Shown here: positions 1-5,494 of the stretch, piece after piece
Layout: each line of letters opens with the position of its first letter
Position numbering within the stretch: position 1 is the first letter of the stretch
Assembly: GCA_947630465.1 (NCBI GenBank)
Contig: CANRHT010000109.1
Span: 1 to 6,319, forward strand
Direction of reading: 5' to 3'
Length of the DNA: 6,319 nucleotides
From: an uncultured Pseudomonadaceae bacterium
GTDB lineage: Bacteria; Pseudomonadota; Gammaproteobacteria; Pseudomonadales; Pseudomonadaceae
Program-made: the position numbers and the translations under genes
The notes under the pieces: model-generated
The model's database searches: none
The model's input: the letters and a program-made list of their open reading frames with translations, nothing else
What the model was told of the DNA's origin: nothing

Positions 1-25
1 AACTAAAGAGCAACTGCTGCCATGA
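1..25 (+). CDS. 3' end of an upstream gene, possibly YqjE-like membrane protein (partial)
   Basis: Reading from base 2, the frame gives T-K-E-Q-L-L-P and a TGA stop at 23-25. This stop overlaps the ATG of the next gene (22-24) in an ATGA junction, which usually means translational coupling. In Pseudomonas the gene before the YqjK-like/dgt pair is normally a small YqjE (phage-holin-like) inner-membrane protein, so that is the likely identity, but seven residues cannot prove it. The other upstream frame (AAC TAA, stop at 4-6) is an alternative tail. Identity is inferred from expected neighbourhood only. Confidence 0.4.
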
Positions 26-360
26 GTACAGGTCCCAATAACAGCGATCAAATTGCACTGCGCAAACAGCTGATCCAGATGCGCCTTGAGCTCAATCGTC
101 AAAAAATCCGTCATGAAGGCATGCTACTGCTTGAGCCTGTTGAAAAACTGCGTGGTTTTAAGAAACGTCTCAGCTCAGGTTCCACACCCTTACTGCTCGT
201 TGCTGGCGTGACTTTTGCGAGCTTTTTTATAGGCCGTAATCGCCGCTCCAGCAATAGCTGGTTGCCGATGGTTAGAGTCGCGGCCAGCCTGCTACCTTTA
301 TTTATAAACAGTACAGATAAAGCTGATACAACGACTCAGCAAGCTGATAACCTAAAATAA
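22..360 (+). CDS. YqjK-like small membrane protein of unknown function
   Basis: This is a 112-residue protein of unknown function. Residues about 9-32 form a basic, amphipathic helix (LRKQLIQMRLELNRQKIR). A hydrophobic segment at about 55-71 is a good membrane helix, flanked by basic residues at 44-49 and 72-75. A weaker hydrophobic stretch spans 80-96, and the tail is polar and rich in Thr, Gln and Asp. This helix-plus-membrane layout and the charged N-terminus resemble E. coli YqjK, encoded after the ElaB/YqjD and YqjE genes whose products associate with membrane and ribosomes. No enzyme motif is visible. The ATG overlaps the upstream stop, so translation is probably coupled; only a weak AAGAG lies upstream. 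The same family precedes dgt in Pseudomonas, which supports the call by context. The family name is moderately secure; the function is unknown. Confidence 0.8.
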   Translation: MSTGPNNSDQIALRKQLIQMRLELNRQKIRHEGMLLLEPVEKLRGFKKRLSSGSTPLLLVAGVTFASFFIGRNRRSSNSWLPMVRVAASLLPLFINSTDKADTTTQQADNLK

Positions 361-362
361 AT

Positions 363-384
363 ACCTGTAACACAGGTTTATCTT
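363..384 (+). terminator. Small hairpin between the YqjK-like gene and dgt, weak terminator or attenuator
   Basis: ACCTGT (363-368) pairs perfectly with ACAGGT (372-377) around a three-base AAC loop, followed by TTATCTT. The stem is short and the T tract interrupted, so it probably terminates only partially, or just protects the upstream mRNA end. It lies 3 bases after the upstream stop and about 30 bases before the dgt start. Confidence 0.35.
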
Positions 385-408
385 AATAATACAGCTTGAG
401 GATGCAGC

Positions 409-1740
409 ATGGATTGGCATCAACTATTAAACCGTGAGCGCTTAGGTAAAACCACAGACAGCTCTGCAGAAATTGGTCGCAGCCCTTTTCATAAAGATCA
501 TGACCGCATTATCTTTTCTGGCGCATTTCGCCGCCTCGGTCGCAAGACACAAGTTCATCCAGTTTCCAGCAATGACCACATTCATACCCGTCTAACCCAC
601 TCGCTAGAAGTCAGCTGTGTGGGACGCTCGCTGGGTATGCGCGTCGCAGAAATGATCCGCCCTACTTTGCCAGATTGGTGCGAACCCAGTGATCTGGGCA
701 TGATCGTACAGTCGGCTTGTTTAGCCCACGACATCGGTAATCCACCTTTTGGTCACTCCGGTGAAGATGCGATACGTCACTGGTTTCAACAAGCAGCTCG
801 TAATGGCTGGCTCGATAATATGAGTGACGCTGAGCGGGCCGATTTTTTAAATTTTGAAGGTAATGCGCAAGGCTTTCGCGTGCTAACGCAGCTTGAATAC
901 CATCAATTTGACGGTGGCATGCGCTTAACCTACGCCACCCTCGGTGCCTTCACTAAATACCCGTGGAGTTCCAAGCACGCCAGCGCCGACGGCTATAAAA
1001 AGCACAAGTTTGGCAGCTATCAAAACGAACTCCCCTTGCTTGAGCAAATCGCTAATAAACTAGGCATTCCCAAGCTCGATGATGAGCAATGGGCACGCCA
1101 TCCCTTGGTCTATTTAGTCGAGGCGGCGGATGATATTTGCTACGGCTTAATTGACCTTGAAGATGGCATCGAGATGGACCTGCTGGAATACGCCGAAGTG
1201 GAAGCCTTGTTGTTAGATCTGGTCGGTGATGACTTGCCTGAAACCTATCGACTATTAGGCCCAGATGACTCACGACGTCGCAAGCTGGCTATATTACGCG
1301 GCAAAGCCATTGAGCACTTAACCAATGCGGCAGCGCAGGCTTTTGTTGATCAGCAGCCTGCGTTAATGGCAGGCACATTGCAAGGTGACTTAGTTGAGCA
1401 TATGCATGGTCGAGCGAAGACCTGCGTGACCAGCGCTAAGGCGTTAGCGCGTGAGAAAATATTCCAAGATAAACGTAAAACCCTGCATGAAATTGGTGCT
1501 TACACCACCTTGGAGATCTTACTGAATGCTTTTTGTGGCGCCGCGCTAGAACAGCACAATCACGGCACTTTATCCTTCAAAAATCGCCGCATTTTTGATT
1601 TGCTGGGCCAAGCCGCACCGCAACCCGGTTGGACGCTGTATCGCTCATTTATGCGTATTATTGATTTTATTGGCGGTATGACTGACAGCTACGCCACGCA
1701 AATGGCGCGCGAAATGACCGGACGCTCAAGTCCGACGTAA
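409..1740 (+). CDS. dgt: Deoxyguanosinetriphosphate triphosphohydrolase-like protein (HD-domain dNTPase)
   Basis: This 443-residue cytoplasmic enzyme belongs to the Dgt family of the HD superfamily, which hydrolyses dNTPs (dGTP in E. coli) to the deoxynucleoside and tripolyphosphate and so helps set dNTP pools. The N-terminal signature RRLGRKTQV (41-49) leads into the metal site: H64 in RLTHSLEVS, the H107-D108 pair in [12 protein letters not shown], and the third Asp at D241 or D242 in [10 protein letters not shown]116 and E119 match the extra catalytic His/Glu pair of E. coli dGTPase. A helical C-terminal part follows. The length equals that usual for the Pseudomonas dGTPase-like subfamily, so the gene looks intact. 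GAGG at about 398-401 sits seven bases before the ATG. The true nucleotide preference and effectors of this subfamily cannot be read from sequence; activation of some members by dNTPs is general family knowledge. Confidence 0.96.
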   Translation: MDWHQLLNRERLGKTTDSSAEIGRSPFHKDHDRIIFSGAFRRLGRKTQVHPVSSNDHIHTRLTHSLEVSCVGRSLGMRVAEMIRPTLPDWCEPSDLGMIVQSACLAHDIGNPPFGHSGEDAIRHWFQQAARNGWLDNMSDAERADFLNFEGNAQGFRVLTQLEYHQFDGGMRLTYATLGAFTKYPWSSKHASADGYKKHKFGSYQNELPLLEQIANKLGIPKLDDEQWARHPLVYLVEAADDICYGLIDLEDGIEMDLLEYAEVEALLLDLVGDDLPETYRLLGPDDSRRRKLAILRGKAIEHLTNAAAQAFVDQQPALMAGTLQGDLVEHMHGRAKTCVTSAKALAREKIFQDKRKTLHEIGAYTTLEILLNAFCGAALEQHNHGTLSFKNRRIFDLLGQAAPQPGWTLYRSFMRIIDFIGGMTDSYATQMAREMTGRSSPT

Positions 1741-1746
1741 ATAAAC

Positions 1747-1778
1747 GCAGCGCTAAGCACTTAAAAACTTAGCGCTGC
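1747..1778. terminator. Convergent-gene hairpin between dgt and lapA
   Basis: GCAGCGCTAAG (1747-1757) and CTTAGCGCTGC (1768-1778) form a perfect 11-bp stem around a ten-base A-rich loop. On the minus strand it is followed by GTTTATTT, a T-rich run that suits termination of the ihfB-lapA transcript. On the plus strand no T run follows directly. There, a second small hairpin (1785-1790 with 1795-1800, then TT) could finish dgt transcription, although it overlaps the lapA stop codon. Its position between two converging genes supports a shared terminator. Confidence 0.7.
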
Positions 1779-1788
1779 ACGCTGAAAG

Positions 1789-2133
1789 CTAATCAGCTTT
1801 TTGTGCTGCGGGTAGCTGAGCGACCTGCTCAGGCTCTTCTGGCGCGGCTGGCTGCTGCAACTCCGCTATACGCTGCTCATAGCCCTTAATCAGCTTAGCT
1901 TGCTTGTTGCAGCGCATACGTACGCGTTGATGCGGCCACCAAGATAGCACTGGGCCAATCACCAGCCCCAGAATAAAGGCGCCCATCACATATAAGGCCA
2001 TGGGTAATTCAGGTGTCTGCCAACCGAAAAATACAATTTGTGTCAGTGCCCGATTTTCTAGGGTAAAAAACACCACGCTAGCAGCTAATGCTAGGGCGAC
2101 AATAACAATAATGAGGCGTTTAAAACTCTGCAT
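1789..2133 (-). CDS. lapA: LapA-domain inner-membrane protein (DUF1049)
   Basis: This 114-residue protein has the LapA (YciS, DUF1049) layout. A first membrane helix spans about 7-24, followed by the family-typical F-x-L-E-N-R turn (23-28) and short periplasmic segment FFGWQT-PELPMAL. A second membrane helix lies at about 43-66, then a basic helical stretch (68-93) that may form a coiled coil, and a Pro/Ala/Glu-rich tail (94-114). In E. coli LapA works with LapB to control LPS assembly through LpxC turnover. No lapB lies next to it here, as is usual in Pseudomonas, where a LapA gene simply follows ihfB. It starts 35 bases after ihfB with AGAGGA at 2138-2143 as ribosome site, so the two are very likely co-transcribed. 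The LPS role is transferred from E. coli and unproven here. Confidence 0.85.
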   Translation of the reverse strand: MQSFKRLIIVIVALALAASVVFFTLENRALTQIVFFGWQTPELPMALYVMGAFILGLVIGPVLSWWPHQRVRMRCNKQAKLIKGYEQRIAELQQPAAPEEPEQVAQLPAAQKAD

Positions 2134-2168
2134 AGAATCCTCTGTGGTTACGCGTACTGAATGTCAGG

Positions 2169-2450
2169 TTAATCGTCATTCACTCGGTCACGTAACTCTT
2201 TACCAGGTTTGAAATGAGGCACATATTTACCTCCTAACTCAACCGATTCTCCTGTTTTAGGATTACGGCCAACACGGGGCGCACGATAGCTCACGGAAAA
2301 GCTTCCAAATCCGCGAATTTCAATACGGTCTCCAGATGCCAATATCTGCGTCATATGCTCCAACATCGTCTTGACTGCCAACTCAACATCACGCACAGAT
2401 AACTGCTGTTGTTGATCAACAATCCGCTCGATTAATTCGGATTTATTCAT
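2169..2450 (-). CDS. ihfB: Integration host factor beta subunit
   Basis: This 93-residue protein is the beta half of IHF, which pairs with IhfA to bend DNA sharply at specific sites in transcription, replication initiation, recombination and phage integration. It has the N-terminal [10 protein letters not shown] helix, the DNA-arm core [10 protein letters not shown] (42-51), and [12 protein letters not shown] (56-67). P64 is the intercalating proline, and E44 and R46 match specificity residues of E. coli IHF-beta. The end [12 protein letters not shown] is the DNABII signature. These points distinguish it from HU. AAGGGA precedes the ATG by five or six bases. Oddly, rpsA, which usually lies directly upstream, is absent, and a strong terminator sits about 110 bases upstream, so ihfB must have its own promoter. 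No convincing consensus promoter was found in 2451-2558. Confidence 0.97.
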   Translation of the reverse strand: MNKSELIERIVDQQQQLSVRDVELAVKTMLEHMTQILASGDRIEIRGFGSFSVSYRAPRVGRNPKTGESVELGGKYVPHFKPGKELRDRVNDD

Positions 2451-2558
2451 TATTTTCCCTTTCTTATCAAGCAGCTAGCAAGTTTTAGCATGCTGACGGA
2501 AGTTTGAATAGGGGCAATGGCTGAAATACTACAAGATTGTGAATTTAGACTGTGTTTT

Positions 2559-2599
2559 AAATAAAAAAACCGATAACAGCTTGTGACTGTTACCGGTTT
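2559..2599 (-). terminator. Strong intrinsic terminator upstream of ihfB (minus strand)
   Basis: Bases 2567-2579 pair with 2587-2599 in a 13-bp stem around a seven-base loop. The single imperfect pair (2573/2593) is A-C on the plus-strand RNA but U-G on the minus-strand RNA, so the stem is fully paired only for minus-strand transcripts. The minus-strand sequence then runs TTTTATTT below 2567. This fits a Rho-independent terminator for transcription from nfuA, or from a separate RNA between nfuA and 2600. It insulates ihfB from upstream read-through. Confidence 0.8.
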
Positions 2600-2714
2600 C
2601 TTAAGACTTTGTGCATTAATAATAAGGCACTTAAGGTAGATAAACTGCAGCAATGGGATCAACCAACTCAGCAGTTCGCATGTTTAACCATGCATAAAGC
2701 AAGTGCGGGGTGTT

Positions 2715-2743
2715 GCACCTGCTCGTGTTGCGGGTGCTATTTT
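2715..2743 (+). terminator. Possible plus-strand hairpin with short T-rich tail
   Basis: GCACCTGC (2715-2722) pairs with GCGGGTGC (2730-2737), including one G-U that pairs only in plus-strand RNA, around a seven-base loop. TATTTT follows. The shape suits a weak intrinsic terminator for a plus-strand transcript, but no gene lies upstream on that strand, so its role is unknown. Confidence 0.3.
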
Positions 2744-2798
2744 ATGACTTACAGGTCAGTAGATCTATTTGACCAAAGTCCCCTGCACAAATACCTTA

Positions 2799-3380
2799 TT
2801 AATAGTATGCGTTTTCTGTAATTGAGTGGTCTGTCACATCACGCACACCTTTCACTTCTGGAATACGTGCCATTAAGGTTTTTTCGATACCTTCTTTTAG
2901 GGTGTAATCGGCCTGACCGCACCCTTGGCAGCCACCGCCAAACTTTAAAATTAAAATACCATTATCAATGTCAATCAAACTGACTTCACCACCGTGACTG
3001 GCAAGACCTGGGTTGATTTCAGTCTGCAGGTAGTAATTCACCCGCTCAGATAATGGACTGTCTTCACTGACCATCGGAACTTTTGCGTTAGGCGCTTTAA
3101 TGGTCAGCTGTCCACCCATGCGATCTGTGGCGTAGTCCACCACTGCATCTTCAAGGTAAGGTTCGCTGAGCGCGTCAATCCATGCGGTAAAAGTGTTTAA
3201 CACCAAAGGGGTATCTTCAACTTTCTGTTCTTCAGGCTTGCAGTATGCAATACAGGTTTCCGCGTAAGGTGTGCCGGGCTGAGTGATGAAAACTCGAATG
3301 CCGATACCGGGTACGTTTTGCTCTTTTAATAAATCGCCTAAGTAAACTTGTGCGGCTTCGGTAATGTTAATTGTGCTCAT
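2799..3380 (-). CDS. nfuA: Fe-S biogenesis protein NfuA
   Basis: This 193-residue cytoplasmic carrier delivers [4Fe-4S] clusters to target enzymes, notably under oxidative stress or iron limitation. Residues about 1-95 form a degenerate A-type (IscA-like) domain that helps recognise clients; it keeps INPGTP-like ITQPGTP and PYLEDA. Residues about 108-193 are the Nfu domain, with SHGGEVSL and the cluster-binding C151-x-x-C154 in GGGCQGCGQ, then [10 protein letters not shown]. The whole aligns by eye with E. coli NfuA, including the Tyr-Tyr end. The ATG at 3380 was chosen because GAGGAG (3386-3391) lies five bases upstream and [11 protein letters not shown] begins the domain; a TTG five codons earlier would put the ribosome site inside the gene. 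A weak -10-like TACACT lies just upstream. IscR control is known for nfuA in some bacteria, but I could not find a clear IscR site here. Confidence 0.97.
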   Translation of the reverse strand: MSTINITEAAQVYLGDLLKEQNVPGIGIRVFITQPGTPYAETCIAYCKPEEQKVEDTPLVLNTFTAWIDALSEPYLEDAVVDYATDRMGGQLTIKAPNAKVPMVSEDSPLSERVNYYLQTEINPGLASHGGEVSLIDIDNGILILKFGGGCQGCGQADYTLKEGIEKTLMARIPEVKGVRDVTDHSITENAYY

Positions 3381-3405
3381 AATGACTCCTCGCAATCTTG
3401 GTTGC

Positions 3406-3434
3406 AGTGTACGCTAGTTTGCCCCTGTGAATAA
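3406..3434 (-). promoter_or_regulatory. Possible nfuA promoter
   Basis: On the minus strand TACACT (3406-3411) resembles a sigma-70 -10 box and is placed to give a leader of about 20 bases before the nfuA ATG. The matching -35 region (TTATTC at 3429-3434, 17-base spacer) is poor, so activation by a regulator or a different start site is possible. Confidence 0.3.
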
Positions 3435-3546
3435 AGACCCAGTAAAGCAGTCAAGTAAAATCAACTCACGCCTACAGAGCCTGATGATCCGAAGTAATTT
3501 TTAAAATCACCCACCTAAGGCTGTTATGAGCAAATGGCTTTATGAC

Positions 3547-4098
3547 TTATACAAGGTCGTCGAGCAGGGGGTAGTCTGCAGCGATTCCATCACCAGTAAA
3601 CTGTGCGACTAAACCTTCTGGATTATTAAAGAAACGCAGCGCGGTAAAACGTGGATGCTCGCCCATATCAAACCAGTGCTGAGTGCCTGCTGGCACTGAA
3701 AGAAACGCACCTTTCTCACATAACACTGCATAAATGTGCTCATTAATATGCAGGTTAAACAAGCCGCGTCCTGACACAAAGAAACGTACTTCATCTTCGC
3801 TGTGCGTGTGCTCATCAATAAACTGCGCGCGCAGTTCGACTTTGTCAGGGTGTTTTTCATCAATACTGACCACATCGACCGTCAGATCACCGCGCTCTTG
3901 CTTAACGCGTGCAATATCCGCCGCATAAGCTGCAAGGATATCCTCGTGCGTGCTTTGTGCAGTGAGGGCTGGATTGGCCGCCCAATGCTCAAAGCGGACC
4001 CCCGCTTGCGCTAAAGTGCTGCTGATATCTTCCGCATGATTCAAAACTTTAAGCGCCTGCTTAGGCTGGCTGCTGTGGTATACAAATAATTGACTCAT
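3547..4098 (-). CDS. mtnD: Acireductone dioxygenase of methionine salvage
   Basis: This 183-residue cupin enzyme acts in the methylthioadenosine recycling pathway. It oxidises 1,2-dihydroxy-3-keto-5-methylthiopentene; with Fe2+ the family yields the methionine precursor 2-keto-4-methylthiobutyrate plus formate, and with Ni2+ an off-pathway product plus carbon monoxide. The metal ligands are all present: H97, H99 and E103 in EHTHSEDEVRFF, and H141 in PAGTQHWFD, one position shifted from the Klebsiella enzyme. Length matches the family and the gene looks intact. GGGGA precedes the ATG by a few bases. In P. aeruginosa mtnB, mtnD and mtnC are neighbours beside the aroC-MFS pair; here mtnD stands alone between the MFS gene and nfuA, so partner enzymes must be encoded elsewhere or be missing. 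Confidence 0.96.
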   Translation of the reverse strand: MSQLFVYHSSQPKQALKVLNHAEDISSTLAQAGVRFEHWAANPALTAQSTHEDILAAYAADIARVKQERGDLTVDVVSIDEKHPDKVELRAQFIDEHTHSEDEVRFFVSGRGLFNLHINEHIYAVLCEKGAFLSVPAGTQHWFDMGEHPRFTALRFFNNPEGLVAQFTGDGIAADYPLLDDLV

Positions 4099-4136
4099 CG
4101 ATTAAATCCCCATTCAATATGCATAACAAAACTGAA

Positions 4137-4168
4137 TGCGAGCCGTTAATAAATATGACCGGCTCGCA
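4137..4168 (-). terminator. Hairpin between the MFS gene and mtnD
   Basis: TGCGAGCCG (4137-4145) pairs perfectly with CGGCTCGCA (4160-4168), a 9-bp GC-rich stem with a 14-base AT-rich loop. On the minus strand it is followed by TTCAGTTTTG, a broken T tract. It most likely ends transcripts from aroC and the MFS gene, about 64 bases after the MFS stop. It also lies about 40 bases upstream of the mtnD start, so it could instead form part of the mtnD leader. Confidence 0.55.
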
Positions 4169-4231
4169 GTTCTAACTCGTATTCTGGCAACAGCTCTAAA
4201 ACTTAAAATAATAATCTGCTCAGTACACTGC

Positions 4232-5434
4232 TTATCTGTGTAGGTCTTGCTCAGTCGCTTTTTTTGACTGAGAGCCTCTAGACGCTTTGCTACTGAGCCC
4301 CAGCATGGCGATCATTACCGCCAAGGCTGCCGCTAAACTTGCCAACATAAAGGTCGCTTGTGCGCCCAGTGTTTGCCATGCGTAACCTGCATACAGCGCA
4401 CCTAAAGCCCCGCCTACTCCTGAAAATGACACGTAAAGTCCCTGCCCTTGCCCTTGTTTACCTGCAGCAAAAAAACGCTGTACAAAATGAATCGCAGCAA
4501 CATGAAAGCTGCCAAAAGTAGCGGCATGTAAAATTTGAATACATAACAACGTTAACAGACTGTCCGCATAAAAACCCAGCAGCCACCAGCGCAACGCCGC
4601 CAGCACTAAACTGGCGACTAGAATATATTTGAGCGCCACCCTACGCAGCAAACTGGGCATGATGACAAACAAGCCTATTTCCGCCAAAACACCCAACGCC
4701 CAGAGCCAACCAATCACAGTGCGTGAATAGTCCAACTCAGTTAAATACAGGGTTAAAAAAGTGTAATACGGCCCATGCGAGAACTGCATTAAAGTGACGC
4801 AGATTAAAAAGACCACAACGGGCAATAACGCTGTCGGCTCAGCCACTTGAGTCGGTTGATCTGGCGTAACGCTATGCTCAGTGGTGAGCGGTTGCTTTGG
4901 CACCCAAAAACTGCTCAGTACAATGCCAGCCATGACGGCCATAATCGCCCAAGGGTAATAGGCTAAGCCGACGCTATCAAACAAATAACCAAAACCGATC
5001 ACCACCAGCATAAAGCCTACCGAACCCCAGAGGCGTAACTGGCTGTAGCGCTCGCTGTCTGTGCCTAAGTGCGCCAAGGTGATCACTTCAAACTGTGCAA
5101 GAATGGCATGCCAAAAAAAAGCATGCAGCACCATAATCAATGCCAGCCAAGCAAAGCTTTTGCCGATAAAAATCAGTGTGAATGATAACAAAGTGCAGAT
5201 CGCACCGACCCGTACAATGGTTAGACGTTGCTGGGTTTTATCCGCTAACCAAGCCCATAGGTTCGGTGCTAAACAGCGCATCAGCATAGGAATGGCGATC
5301 AACTCGCCAATGCGTGCTGCAGAAAAACCAAGATGGTCTAAATACAACGCCATAAAAGGTGCAATCGCACCCAGTAAAGCAAAGTAAAAGAAATAAAATC
5401 CGGATAAGCGCCAATACGGCAAGCTTGAGTGCAT
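4232..5434 (-). CDS. MFS transporter, HcaT/phenylpropionate permease-like family
   Basis: This protein of 400 residues is an inner-membrane major facilitator with about twelve hydrophobic segments in two halves, split by a polar, Pro/Thr-rich loop at about 179-200. The start WRLSGFYFFYFALLG-AIAPF and the motif RYSQLRLWGSVGF (129-141) are typical of the HcaT/PPP-type and nucleoside-symporter-like MFS_1 group. The loop between helices 2 and 3 carries L-A-D-K-T-Q-Q-R (63-70), a form of MFS motif A. The C-terminus is polar and basic. Pseudomonas genomes carry a close relative next to aroC; its substrate is not known to me and cannot be read from sequence. ATG at 5434 was chosen because it matches the family start; a TTG at 5452 would add six residues. 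There is no good ribosome site directly before the ATG. It lies 60 bases after aroC and is probably co-transcribed. Confidence 0.9.
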   Translation of the reverse strand: MHSSLPYWRLSGFYFFYFALLGAIAPFMALYLDHLGFSAARIGELIAIPMLMRCLAPNLWAWLADKTQQRLTIVRVGAICTLLSFTLIFIGKSFAWLALIMVLHAFFWHAILAQFEVITLAHLGTDSERYSQLRLWGSVGFMLVVIGFGYLFDSVGLAYYPWAIMAVMAGIVLSSFWVPKQPLTTEHSVTPDQPTQVAEPTALLPVVVFLICVTLMQFSHGPYYTFLTLYLTELDYSRTVIGWLWALGVLAEIGLFVIMPSLLRRVALKYILVASLVLAALRWWLLGFYADSLLTLLCIQILHAATFGSFHVAAIHFVQRFFAAGKQGQGQGLYVSFSGVGGALGALYAGYAWQTLGAQATFMLASLAAALAVMIAMLGLSSKASRGSQSKKATEQDLHR

Positions 5435-5450
5435 GGTTTTAGACGGCCTC

Positions 5451-5481
5451 AACCGATGCCCGCACTACGCGAGCATCGGCT
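5451..5481 (-). promoter_or_regulatory. Stable hairpin in the aroC-MFS junction
   Basis: On the minus-strand RNA, bases 5479-5469 pair with 5463-5453 as an 11-bp stem with one G-U and a five-base loop, and the stem extends two more pairs. The odd pair is A-C on the plus strand, so the structure favours the real transcript direction. No T run follows, so it is not a standard terminator. It ends about 18 bases before the MFS ATG and may modulate MFS translation or mRNA stability. Confidence 0.5.
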
Positions 5482-5494
5482 ATTAAAACATCAC

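Larger units (their letters stand above)
2451..2798. other. Gene-free interval between nfuA and ihfB with several stem-loops
   Basis: No protein-coding gene is supported in these 348 bases. The interval holds the minus-strand terminator at 2559-2599 and, further upstream on that strand, pairings at 2643-2648 with 2671-2676 (6 bp), 2678-2682 with 2689-2693 (5 bp, six-base loop), 2715-2722 with 2730-2737 (8 bp with one G-U on plus), and 2746-2758 with 2770-2780 (10 bp with an internal loop). Between 2451 and 2558 lie the ihfB leader and ribosome site. The structured part could be a long nfuA 3' untranslated region, a small RNA ending at the terminator, or chance pairing. I recognise no known RNA family. 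Confidence 0.5.

Noticed and set aside
1052..1273. Minus-strand open frame of 73 codons inside dgt
   Set aside because: It lies wholly antisense to a well-conserved gene, and its composition reads like a shadow of dgt codons; no ribosome site or domain.
2000..2212. Plus-strand open frame of 70 codons across lapA and the ihfB end
   Set aside because: Antisense to two recognised genes and no recognisable protein features.
2450..2662. Minus-strand open frame of 70 codons upstream of ihfB
   Set aside because: It runs through the intrinsic terminator and into the ihfB ribosome site, and resembles no family known to me.
3381..3395. Longer NfuA start at an upstream TTG
   Set aside because: The strong GAGGAG ribosome site falls inside this extension and is spaced correctly for the ATG at 3380.
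3396..3546. IscR or Anr binding site upstream of nfuA
   Set aside because: TTGAT and TTGAC occur close together but as direct, not inverted, repeats, and no sequence fits the IscR type 2 pattern well.
3609..4014. Open frames overlapping mtnD on both strands
   Set aside because: mtnD is certain from its metal ligands; the overlapping frames are shadows without start signals.
4099..4231. Possible SAM-type riboswitch before mtnD
   Set aside because: The only structure is one simple hairpin; no multi-helix junction or conserved SAM-riboswitch core is visible in the 133 bases.
5061..5387. Plus-strand open frame of 108 codons inside the MFS gene
   Set aside because: Antisense to a clear membrane transporter; its lysine- and serine-rich composition is what antisense of hydrophobic codons produces.
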